DNA of 64,000 nucleotides from an uncultured Lachnospiraceae bacterium (GTDB lineage: Bacteria > Bacillota > Clostridia > Lachnospirales > Lachnospiraceae). A model generated the notes under the pieces. That model ran no database searches and was not told the origin of the DNA. It worked only from the letters and a program-made list of their open reading frames with translations. Positions 18,701 through 26,800 of the stretch are shown one piece after another. How positions within the stretch are numbered: the stretch's first letter is position 1; each line of letters begins with the position of its first letter. The translations under genes and the position numbers were made by a program. The DNA lies in contig CANQAR010000002.1 of the NCBI GenBank assembly GCA_947588845.1, positions 1-64,000 on the forward strand, given 5' to 3'.

Positions 18701-20309
18701 CCTTCTCGCGGATCGCGTCGATCGGCGGGTTTGTGACCTGCGCGAACAGCTGCTTGAAGTAGTTAAACAATGGCTGATGCTTGCTGGAGAGCACTGCGAG
18801 CGGGATATCAATACCCATCGCGCTAATTCCCTCTCCTCCGTTTAACGCCATGTTGTAGATGGATGTTCTGTAATCTTCGAAGCTGTAGCCGAACGTCTTC
18901 ATCAGGCGCATCCTCTGCTCCTCAGAGTATGTCTCCGTGCGCATATTCGGAATCTTCAGATCCTTCAGCTTCACAAGATACTGGTCGAGCCATTCACCGT
19001 ACGGCTGGCGGGACGCGTATTTCGTCTTGAGCTCCTCATCATCGATGACTCTTCCTTCCACCGTATCGACCAGAAGCATCTTGCCCGGATGCAGACGCTC
19101 CTTCTGCACGATCTTTGTCGGATCGATGTCGAGCACACCGACCTCGGAAGACAGAATCAGATAACCGTCGTCTGTCACATAATATCTCGACGGACGCAGA
19201 CCGTTGCGGTCAAGCACAGCGCCGATGATATCTCCGTCCGTAAACACGATTGATGCCGGACCGTCCCACGGTTCCATCATTGTCGCATAGTACTGATAAA
19301 AATCCTTCTTCTTCTTGGACATCACATCGTTGTTCGCCCACGGCTCCGGAATCGCGATCATAACCGCAAGCGGCAGATCCATTCCGCTCATCATCAGGAA
19401 TTCCAGCGTATTGTCAAGCATCGCGGAGTCCGATCCCATCGCGTTGATGACCGGAAGGACCTTTGGCAGATCATCCTTGAAATACTTGGAGTTCATCGTC
19501 TCCTCACGGCCTCGCATCTTGTCCGCATTGCCGCGGATCGTGTTGATCTCGCCGTTATGTACGATCAGGCGGTACGGATGCGCCCTCTCCCAGCTGGGAT
19601 TCGTGTTTGTGCTGAACCTGGAATGAACCACCGCAATCGCGGAATCATAGTCCGGGCTCTGCAGGTCCGTAAAGAACGTCCGAAGCTGTCCCACAAGGAA
19701 CATGCCCTTGTAAATAATCGTCCTGCTCGACATGGAAACCACATAAGTCGTGTCGTTCGACTGCTCAAAACTTCTTCTTGCCACATACAGTCTGCGGTCA
19801 AACGGAAGGCCCTTCTCCACATCCGCCGGCCTTTCAATGAATGCCTGCTCGATACACGGCATTTTCTCAAGCGCTTTATGTCCAAGCACTTCCGGGACAG
19901 TCGGCACCTTCCTCCAGCCGAGGAATTTCAGATTCTCTTTCTTTACGATGCTCTCAAACATCTTCTTCGCCTGATTCCTCTTGAGGACATCCTGTGGGAA
20001 GAAAAAGACGCCGATCCCGTAATCTCTCTCTGAACCTAAAAAGATGCCAAGGTTCTTACAGGTTTTGGAGAAGAAGTTGTGTGAAATCTGTAACATGATT
20101 CCAACTCCGTCACCTGTTTTTCCCTCGGCATCTTTGCCTGCTCTGTGCTCTAAATTTTCAACAATGCTTAATGCGTTTTCTACTGTCTGGTGCGTCTTGA
20201 CTCCTTTGATATTGACGACTGCTCCGATTCCGCAGTTGTCATGCTCAAATTCCGGCCGGTAAAGACCGGGGGCGTCTCCTGCACGTACAGACTCTCTGTT
20301 TATATCCAT
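15741..20309 (-). CDS. gltB: Glutamate synthase large subunit
   Basis: A 1522-residue enzyme that converts glutamine plus 2-oxoglutarate to two glutamates. A short propeptide (about 25 residues) precedes the class-II amidotransferase nucleophile in DNCGIGAVVN. The central and FMN synthase domains follow; the 3Fe-4S cluster motif CNLDTCPVGVATQ is present, then the C-terminal beta-helix domain (GGQSFGAF, GGCAVILGQVGKNF). Length is normal for the ammonia-assimilating form. A promoter-like sequence lies about 60 bp upstream. Confidence 0.95.
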   Translation of the reverse strand: MDINRESVRAGDAPGLYRPEFEHDNCGIGAVVNIKGVKTHQTVENALSIVENLEHRAGKDAEGKTGDGVGIMLQISHNFFSKTCKNLGIFLGSERDYGIGVFFFPQDVLKRNQAKKMFESIVKKENLKFLGWRKVPTVPEVLGHKALEKMPCIEQAFIERPADVEKGLPFDRRLYVARRSFEQSNDTTYVVSMSSRTIIYKGMFLVGQLRTFFTDLQSPDYDSAIAVVHSRFSTNTNPSWERAHPYRLIVHNGEINTIRGNADKMRGREETMNSKYFKDDLPKVLPVINAMGSDSAMLDNTLEFLMMSGMDLPLAVMIAIPEPWANNDVMSKKKKDFYQYYATMMEPWDGPASIVFTDGDIIGAVLDRNGLRPSRYYVTDDGYLILSSEVGVLDIDPTKIVQKERLHPGKMLLVDTVEGRVIDDEELKTKYASRQPYGEWLDQYLVKLKDLKIPNMRTETYSEEQRMRLMKTFGYSFEDYRTSIYNMALNGGEGISAMGIDIPLAVLSSKHQPLFNYFKQLFAQVTNPPIDAIREKVVTSKTVYIGEDGNLLEEQPENCQVLKVENPILTNTDMLKIKKMKVKGFKVAEVPILYYKNTSIEKAIDHLFLEVDRAYKNGANILVLTDKGVDEFMMPIPSLLAISAVHQHLVKTKKRTSLALILESGEPREVHHFATLLGYGASAINPYLALDAIKGMVDSGMLDKDYYAAVDDYNKAVIDGIVKIASKMGISTIQSYQGSMIFEAIGISKEVIDKYFTDTVSRIGGITMKDIEDDVEARHTKAFDPLGLKEDLTLDSMGWHKSRSAGEHHRYNPQTIHMLQEATRTGNYKLFKEYTELVNKEESGYIRSTMDFKYPEHGVPLEEVESVDSIVRRFKTGAMSYGSISQEAHETLAIAMNTLHGKSNTGEGGESLDRLVIGPDGKNRCSAIKQVASGRFGVTSRYLVSAREIQIKMAQGAKPGEGGHLPGRKVYPWIAKTRHSTPGVSLISPPPHHDIYSIEDLAQLIYDLKNANRQADISVKLVSEAGVGTVAAGVAKAGAQVILISGYDGGTGAAPRSSIHQAGLPWELGLAETHQTLLMNGLRNKVRIETDGKLMSGRDVAIAALLGAEEFGFATGPLVTMGCVMMRVCNLDTCPVGVATQNPELRKRFRGKPEYVINFMRFIAEDLREHMAKLGFRTLDEMVGRSDLLVKKKELTNKRGASIDLTNILENPYAGKGEKVTFDPEQVFDFGLEKTIDEKILLEKLGDALESGQKKSIEIDVSNTDRALGTIFGSEITRKYPEGLEEDTFTVKCHGAGGQSFGAFIPKGLTLELVGDSNDYFGKGLSGGKLIVYPPTGVKFAKDENIIIGNVALYGATSGKAFINGVAGERFCVRNSGATAVVEGVGDHGCEYMTGGCAVILGQVGKNFAAGMSGGIAYVLDENSDLYTKVNKNMVSIEKITSKYDVQELKELISEHVTCTNSEKGKKVLENFGKYLPKFKKIIPHEYKQMQMAIVQMEEKGLSSEQAQIEAFYLVNNADQDE

Positions 20310-20366
20310 ACGTCATTCCTCCCGTATTTAATTTCCGTGGGCAATTGGTTTCCCAAATCGCTATAC

Positions 20367-20395
20367 ACTATACACCCATTTTTCCAATCTGTAAA
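20367..20395 (-). promoter_or_regulatory. Predicted promoter of gltBD
   Basis: TTTACA, 17 bp, TATAGT on the minus strand, about 60 bp before the gltB ATG. The rest of the 365 bp gap (20310-20674) is AT-rich up to about 20560 and then holds a hairpin repeat. Confidence 0.55.
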
Positions 20396-20568
20396 TAACA
20401 AATTTTTCTGTAATTTTCTGATAATTCGTTTTTTAATTTTTTATTTGATTATTATCAGATTATTTAGCAGAAAAACTCTAAATTATTTCCATAAACCGCA
20501 CAATTCAGAAGGATATCCCCCGTTTTTTGGATAAAATTTGACCAAATTTTTCTTAAGCGCACACCCCT

Positions 20569-20683
20569 GGGCTTTCACAGTAAACTCCCATGCCCGCGTT
20601 GCGGGCAACACCATGAGCGAAAGCCGATGACTCCGTGCTTTCAGCACTCTCGTCATCGCCGCCGTCCAGGGCTTTCACAGTAA
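20569..20683. repeat. Structured intergenic repeat, family C, copy 1
   Basis: Two copies of GGGCTTTCACAGTAA lie exactly 100 bp apart and bracket two stem-loops: GCCCGCGTTGCGGGC and a long one with nested arms CGATGAC/GTCATCG and GTGC/GCAC. The second direct repeat overlaps the stop codon of the CPBP gene. A related sequence with different but still paired stems occurs at 45.6 kb on the other strand. Confidence 0.7.
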
Positions 20684-21358
20684 CCAGTTGACCGCAACCG
20701 CTGTCAGATTGCATCCCATATGAAACAAAAGCGGATAACGGAATTTTCCGCTCTTCTCATAGAGTAGCGTAAGTGTAACTGCCATGGGAAAGGCGAATAC
20801 CATCTGGATCACATTTCCATGATAGACGGCAAACAACAGCGATGACAAAATAACCGACTGTCCGGCGGACAGCAGTTCCCTCATCCTGCGGTACAGCAGT
20901 CCCCGGAAAATCAATTCTTCTGTCAGCGGCACAAACACTCCCATCGAAAAAATCTGGATCAAAAGCCTGCCGGAAAGAAGCGCTTCCTGCGCGGCATTGG
21001 AAAAATGCTGCTGAATTTTAAAAAAAGTCAGCAGTCCGCTCCATTCAAGATTCAGCAGTCCGCCTGCCGCAAAACAAAGTACGCAGTTCAAAATACAGCG
21101 TATGTTTAAATCTCCTGCCTTTTCCTCAACTGTAGTTCCATCCGTTTTCCTTCTGCTGTCATTCCTGTCCCTGCACGGCCATTTCCTTTTTTTCTCATCA
21201 TTTCGATACATATACAGCGCGGCTGGCAGCACAAGGACAGAAGAAAGAAGCACACGCGAGGAAGAATCCAGGACGCTTCCAGACAGCGCGGCGACAAGTT
21301 CTGTCACAAAAAAATGAAGAAATACCGGACCTGTCACTCTAATAAACCAGTTTCCCAT
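20675..21358 (-). CDS. CPBP-family intramembrane metalloprotease
   Basis: A 227-residue protein with several hydrophobic segments and the CAAX-protease/Abi signature: EELIFRGLLYRR (EExxxR), a histidine in YHGN and a C-terminal HMGCN. The family includes prenyl-protein proteases, bacteriocin self-immunity proteins and spore or stress membrane proteins; the substrate here is unknown. A charged loop (about residues 55-80) interrupts the N-terminal half. ATG at 21358 follows a GTG, with an AGGAGG box. It is separated from the upstream kinase locus by a terminator, so is probably transcribed on its own. Confidence 0.82.
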   Translation of the reverse strand: MGNWFIRVTGPVFLHFFVTELVAALSGSVLDSSSRVLLSSVLVLPAALYMYRNDEKKRKWPCRDRNDSRRKTDGTTVEEKAGDLNIRCILNCVLCFAAGGLLNLEWSGLLTFFKIQQHFSNAAQEALLSGRLLIQIFSMGVFVPLTEELIFRGLLYRRMRELLSAGQSVILSSLLFAVYHGNVIQMVFAFPMAVTLTLLYEKSGKFRYPLLFHMGCNLTAVAVNWLL

Positions 21359-21437
21359 CACACAGCCTCCTAAATGTATTTCAATCCATACCGGCAGTTT
21401 AACCGAAAACAGTCACAGCTCAAACATGCCAAAGCTC

Positions 21438-21481
21438 TGCGCGGCCGGCAGCTGTTTTCCGTGCCTGGGCCTGTGCATAAA
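21438..21481. repeat. Dispersed palindromic repeat, family D, copy 3 (partial)
   Basis: TGCGCGGCC...GGGCCTGTGCA forms an imperfect palindrome around CAGCTGTTTTCC. It matches the right-hand half of the element at 48.3 kb, and like that copy it lies immediately downstream of a terminator of a minus-strand gene. Confidence 0.6.
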
Positions 21482-21527
21482 ACCGCTGCCGCCAGCTTCC
21501 TTTTGAACAGAAACCAGCAACAGCGGT
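21482..21527 (-). terminator. Terminator after the kinase/giant-protein operon
   Basis: ACCGCTG and CAGCGGT pair across a 32-base interval, with T-rich flanks on both sides (TTTTATGC on the minus strand, CTTTTTC on the plus strand). It follows the stop of the 379-residue protein gene by about 48 bp. Confidence 0.6.
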
Positions 21528-21574
21528 CTTTTTCACGCATGAAAATTCAGGTTCTGTGGTCGACCGTAATGACT

Positions 21575-22714
21575 TCAGCTGATCACCGGAAGATCCAGAT
21601 CCTCTACTTTCCATGTGCCATCCGCATAGGACATGACAAATGTCCCCGTAGAATTTCCGGTATCAGATACCGACTCAACTGTCTCAACCGGCGTTCCGTC
21701 TTCATTCACCTGATCCTCTGACTGCGTCGTCACATCCTTTTTCAGACGGTAATGATAGGAAAGCTTCATCTCCAGCCGGATCGCTCCATCTTCACCGGAA
21801 TAATCCGGCTCACCAAATTCTGCGGCAAACGCAGATACCGCCATACTTACAAACGTACTTCCCTCTGCATTGAACTTATTTCCCTGCTTCCGCACAAAAT
21901 TTTCCGCTTTCTTCCGGCATGCTTCCAGAGATTCGTCTACCGCATTCGTCTGACTTTTCACAGAAGCGGAGAACAGTTTTTTCAAAACAGAAACTCCAAG
22001 TTCCTTACACTCTCCCTCAGCTGAATCTTTTAATTCCATCGAGGTGCTGTAGTCGAGCGGTCCGGCAGAAGAGTCAAACGTCGTATTTACAGACTCCAGA
22101 ACAGGATGCCGGATAGTCAGACTCATGTTGTCGGGAAGAAGCCTCGGGATCACATAAACCTCAGATGCCGGATTATCTCCCTGTGTAATCCATGCTTCCT
22201 CCGCCTTTACGGAATCCAGATACACTGTGGCTCCGGAAGGTACCGTGATTTTAAAATCCCGGATCAGGCAATGATCTCCCATCACTTTCCATATATCAAA
22301 TATTCCAAACCTCCGGCCAGACTGCTTTTTCAGCGTAAAATCCTCCTCTGCCTTCAGTTCATCTGCCGCATCATAAAATTTTACATGAAAATCCGTATAT
22401 TCATTTCCGTTGTTGTCTCTTCGTTTCTCAAGCTCTTTCAGATCGTAAGAAGCATAAATACTGTACTTCTTTCCTTCTGCAGCATCGAAAAATTCATCCT
22501 CTGTAAGCGCAATCCCCTCCGAATTATCCAGCAAAGACCATGCCCGCTCCCTGTCATTCTCAAGAAGCAGCGTCAGATAGCGGTTGATCGTATAATCCGC
22601 CCTGCTCTGCCTCTGCCCCTGATATGCCGCGGCTCCTCCGGCAGCTACTGCCAGAATAAACAGCAGGATCAGACTTTTTATAAGAATTCTCGTCAGTACT
22701 TTTTTATCTGCCAT
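21575..22714 (-). CDS. Membrane-anchored extracytoplasmic protein of unknown function
   Basis: A 379-residue protein not recognised with certainty. Residues 8-30 (LIKSLILLFILAVAAGGAAAY) form one membrane anchor with a positively charged cytoplasmic start, so the rest should be outside. The region TINRYLTLLLENDRERAWSL resembles NTF2-like or TcaA/YvbJ-type stress-associated folds, and a later PSGATVYLDS stretch resembles the beta-rich domain found in such proteins. This is a weak resemblance only. It is 15 bp downstream of the YARHG gene and ends the operon headed by the Ser/Thr kinase, suggesting a role in the same envelope process. Confidence 0.75.
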   Translation of the reverse strand: MADKKVLTRILIKSLILLFILAVAAGGAAAYQGQRQSRADYTINRYLTLLLENDRERAWSLLDNSEGIALTEDEFFDAAEGKKYSIYASYDLKELEKRRDNNGNEYTDFHVKFYDAADELKAEEDFTLKKQSGRRFGIFDIWKVMGDHCLIRDFKITVPSGATVYLDSVKAEEAWITQGDNPASEVYVIPRLLPDNMSLTIRHPVLESVNTTFDSSAGPLDYSTSMELKDSAEGECKELGVSVLKKLFSASVKSQTNAVDESLEACRKKAENFVRKQGNKFNAEGSTFVSMAVSAFAAEFGEPDYSGEDGAIRLEMKLSYHYRLKKDVTTQSEDQVNEDGTPVETVESVSDTGNSTGTFVMSYADGTWKVEDLDLPVIS

Positions 22715-22729
22715 GTCCGTCTCCCTCCT

Positions 22730-23809
22730 TTAATATCCGCCAAGCTGGGCTTCATAGTCCATAATCACCTGCAGATTTGCCGCTTCATAATCATTAAGGT
22801 AGTCGAACATATTCGCATCAAACTCCTCCGGAGCATAGGTCGGCACATACCAAGACTTCTGGCTGAAATAATCCATAAGATCCTGAGAATTAAACATCCG
22901 TCCATGCAGCGCAAATATCTCATTGCGGATCAGTCTGAGCTGATCCAGATCATAATTATAGAGCTCGCTTACATCAATATAATGGCTGCTGATTCCCGGA
23001 AGAATCACATCGGACGGTGTCTCTGCAGGATTGTCACTTCCGCTGCCACCGGAACCATCATCCCCGTTCCAGTCCCCTCCGGAACCGTCGTCTCCATTCC
23101 AGTCCTCCCCGGAACCGTCATCTCCATTCCAGTCCCCTCCGGAACCGTCGTCTCCGTTCCAGTCACTTCCGGAACCGTCATCTCCATTCCAGTCCTCCCC
23201 GGAGCCGTCATCTCCGCTCCAGTCCTCCCCGGAACCATCGTCTCCGCTCCAGTCCTCTCCGGAACCATCATCCCAGCTTTCTCCGGAATCCTCGTAATAA
23301 TAGTCTCCATTTCCCGGATCATATATCTCAATCGGCTGACTGGAACCGCTTCCGTCATCATAATAATCTCCGCCTTCGCTCCAGTCATCCGAACTGCCGT
23401 CGTCATACCACTGGCCGCTGCCGTCGCTTCCTCCCTCAGAGCCCTCTCCTGTATATCCGCTGCTCCCCTCAATATACAGTTCTTCCTCTCCTGTTTCACT
23501 TTCAGTCTCAGGCTTTACCGTCTCTGCCTGAGGCGGCTCGCTCTCCACACCATTGACCACAGACCCGTTTGCCGTAACAGTAAACGGGTCCGTCTCAAAG
23601 GAAGAACGCGCCGGACTTTCAGGCTCAATTGTTCCCACCACGGTATCTTCGCTCTGCTGCTCTTCTACGTTGCTGCCCCGCTGGATACCTGGCATCATAT
23701 CTGACATCAGCACATTCGAAGTGGCAAAAGATGCTCCCCCTGCCAGAACGCAGCCGATAATAAATCCACTGTTTCTTTTTACAAAGTTTGTTTTCTTTTT
23801 CGTTCGCAT
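22730..23809 (-). CDS. Membrane-anchored YARHG-domain protein with Gly/Asp/Ser/Trp repeats
   Basis: A 359-residue protein with a basic N terminus and one membrane segment (FIIGCVLAGGASFATSNVLM). An acidic linker follows, then a 10-residue tandem repeat of the type DGSGEDWNGD (about 7.5 copies). The C terminus holds a YARHG domain (LRLIRNEIFALHGRMF...FSQKSWY), a module found in extracellular bacterial proteins, probably near peptidoglycan. Start ATG has an AAGGGGTG box. It lies between the giant repeat protein and the 379-residue protein in the kinase operon. Function is unknown; cell-wall association is inferred. Confidence 0.82.
   Translation of the reverse strand: MRTKKKTNFVKRNSGFIIGCVLAGGASFATSNVLMSDMMPGIQRGSNVEEQQSEDTVVGTIEPESPARSSFETDPFTVTANGSVVNGVESEPPQAETVKPETESETGEEELYIEGSSGYTGEGSEGGSDGSGQWYDDGSSDDWSEGGDYYDDGSGSSQPIEIYDPGNGDYYYEDSGESWDDGSGEDWSGDDGSGEDWSGDDGSGEDWNGDDGSGSDWNGDDGSGGDWNGDDGSGEDWNGDDGSGGDWNGDDGSGGSGSDNPAETPSDVILPGISSHYIDVSELYNYDLDQLRLIRNEIFALHGRMFNSQDLMDYFSQKSWYVPTYAPEEFDANMFDYLNDYEAANLQVIMDYEAQLGGY
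23049..23272. repeat. 30-bp tandem repeat inside the YARHG gene
   Basis: About 7.5 units of 30 bp, e.g. CCGGAACCGTCGTCTCCATT plus ten bases, vary mainly at third codon positions. They encode the DGSGEDWNGD repeats. In-frame units mean copy number could change without a frameshift. Confidence 0.9.
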
Positions 23810-23861
23810 TGCTTATTTTCACCCCTTTATGGGGCATAATAACACAATTGTCGAAAAAAGT

Positions 23862-26800
23862 CTATCCTTTCCTTTTTATTCCTGAAATTCCACAGTAGGC
23901 CAGAACCGACAGCAGGAAGAGGATTCCAGCCAGCAGCACAACCGTCCCATATTCTGTCTTTGACACTGGTCCAAAGTCCAAAAACAGTCTTTCCGATGTC
24001 CTTTTTTCTGTTTTCTCCCCGTCTGTTTTTTGACTGATTGTCCCAATTTCATATTCCGGAATATCCTGTTCGCTCATATGTGCCGACAGATAAAAAGGCA
24101 TCTCCCTGCTGTGATACGTATTCCCACAGGCATCTTCCAGATAAACCTGCAGCGTCTGCCATTCGTTTTTTTCCTTTACTGCCAGATCTACCACACCGTC
24201 TGTCTCCTCCAGTTCCGCGGCCGACAGTTCTTTCCACACTTCTCCATCCCTGTAAATTTCCATTGTCTTCAGACAGATATTATCTTCGGCATGAACCCTC
24301 ACATTCATTTTTTCTGCCTTGTAAACTCCCTGATCCTCAATTCCGGAAATCACGCAGGACGGCGGCGTTCTGTCCACGGCAAATGTCATTTTTTTCTGCT
24401 GCACACCTGTATCGCTGCTGTTGTTCGCTTTATCCCTGGAAGTGAGCAGCAGTTCATAGACTCCTTCTCCGTCAAAAACATCCTTGCTGATTTTATACTG
24501 ATACTGCTTCCAGGAATCTTCCCGGCCTTCCAGCGCCACCTGGTAATCCTCGCCTTTCACAAGCTCATGCAGTACCCCGTCTCTTCTGCAGAAAATTTTT
24601 GATTCACCGACATAATCTATGTTTGTCTCACTGATCAGCACGTCAAATGGTTCCTTCACGTAATATTTCTGCAGTTTTTCTCTCGTTTCCTCATCCAGAT
24701 CATAAACGGAGCCGCATCTGTTCACCGAAAATTTCATGTTCTTTTCTGAAATATTTCCCGCAATATCCTGCGCCCGAACAGTCAGCAGGTAAATATCATC
24801 GTATTTCCGCTCTTTGGGAAAATCTTCAAACATGACAACTGCTTTTTTATTTCCCTCCTTTTTCTTCAAAGGTTCCATCACAATTCCATTGTTAAGACCA
24901 ACAAGCCGAACCTGAAGTGACCCCTCCTGATATCTCTTGTCGCTGCAGCGTACTTTAACAACTACGTCTCCGGAGTTTGCAGTCTGATCCTGAATTCCTT
25001 CCACAGACAGTTCCGGCATCGTCCGGTCGACACACAAAACCTCACTTTTGCTGACATTTACATTTCCGACACGGTCCTCTGTTCTTGCATACACGCGATA
25101 AAATCCTTCTTTATCCAGATCAATTTTATCCAGATTTCCGCATTTAACCCATGCGTCGGCATCCTGTGACATTCCTGCATCCTTCCCGTTTTTATTACAC
25201 GGCACGATCTGATAGGAAGTCTGCCTCAGGCCACTCTGCGCATCAGGCGGAGCAGTGATCGATATACTCCCTGTCTGTGAAAAAACCTGGTTTCCTGACC
25301 GGTTCCCGTCAACTTCAATCTTCGCAGCAGGCACTTCTCCGTCCACATAGTAGGTTTCGTAGATTCCCGGAGATTCCGAAAGAACACTCCCGGTTGTATC
25401 CACCTGCTTCAGATTGAAATGAAATACTCCGTCCCCGCTCAGAACTGTTTTCCTGCTCCCCTGATTATAAGTCTCTCCGACCGGAGCGGCAGTTAGCCCG
25501 CTGCCTTTACGGACCCATAGTCTGTCCTTTATATCACGATACCAGGCTCCCGCATCCCCACGGATCTCATAATCCTGCCCTCGCAGCACCTGTTTTTCCT
25601 TTTCGGCGTCATTTTCCTGCTCATCCTCCGACACTTTGACCCATGGGATCTGTACTTCCGTCTGCAGTCCTGCTTCCGCTTTTATCTGAGGTTCTGTCTC
25701 CGGTTTCATCTGCAGTTCTGTCTCCGGCTCTGTCTCAGGTTTCATCTGCGGCTCTGTTTTTTGTTCTGTCTGCAATTCAATCTCTTTCTGTTTTTGAGAA
25801 TGGGAACCTGTCTTCTGAGAAATTTCTTCTTTTTGAGAATCTTTTTCTTTTTGCCGCGTTTCTTCTTTCCGGGACTCATTCTCTTTTGAATAGTCATCTT
25901 CCTCCGGCCAGGTCTCTTCGGGCGTCGGAATCTTTTGCACGGATTCCTCCCCGGTTATACTTTCTGATTCAGATTCAGTCTCCTTTTTCTTTTCCGGCTG
26001 ATCTTCACATCTTCCTGACTGGCTTTCGGACATTTCTGTTTCCTCTTCAAATTCGCCTGAAAGGCTTTCAGGTTCTCCTTCCCAGACTTCAAACTCTTCC
26101 ATCTTATCATCTGCTTCCTCTGTATTTTCCGGATCAGGCGGAACATCATCCGTCAGTTCCGGATCAATCTCAGCCTGATCTTCAGGATTTATCACCTCAT
26201 TTTCTTCCTCCTGTTTTTCCATTTCATTCCCTGTTTCCAACTCTGGCGCGGCTTCGGTTCCCGTACTCTGTCTGACTTCCGGTTTGATCCCGGTTTCCGG
26301 CTGGTCCTCCGCTTCCGTTTCAAACTCTGGCTGAATCTCAGTTTCCGGCTGACTCTCCGATTCCGTTTCAAACTCGGTCTGAATTTCGGTCTCTAGTTCA
26401 TTTCCAGATTCTGGCTGCTGCTCTGATTCTGATTGAATTTCCGTTTCCGGTTCACCTTCCGCTTTTGATTCAGTCTCGGACTCTAACTCGGTCTGGATTT
26501 CCATTTCTGGATCATTTCCTGGCTCTGTTTGAATCCCAACTTCCGATTCAGTTTCGTTTTCCTCAGCCTGCTCTGTTTCCGGTTCATTCCCAAGTTCCGC
26601 TTGCAATTCTGATTCTGACTGAATTTCGGTTTCCGGTTCGCCTTCCGCTTTTGATTCGGTTTCGGACTCCAACTCGGTCTGAATTTCTGGCTCGGACTCA
26701 TTCCCAAATTCTGTTTGCGGTTCTGATTCTGACTGAATTTCCGTTTCCAATTCGCTTTCCGCTTTTAATTCAGTCTCGGACTCCGATTCGGTCTGGATTT

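Noticed and set aside
16146-18845. Several 270-410 residue plus-strand ORFs over gltB
   Set aside because: They are antisense shadows of the highly conserved gltB reading frame, with no start signals.
23031-23297. Direct repeat array as a CRISPR candidate
   Set aside because: Units are contiguous 30 bp repeats without unique spacers and are in frame within a gene.
22106-23704. 532-residue plus-strand ORF
   Set aside because: It spans the antisense of two real genes and the 30 bp repeats; the PVPSGTVVS pattern merely mirrors the repeat.
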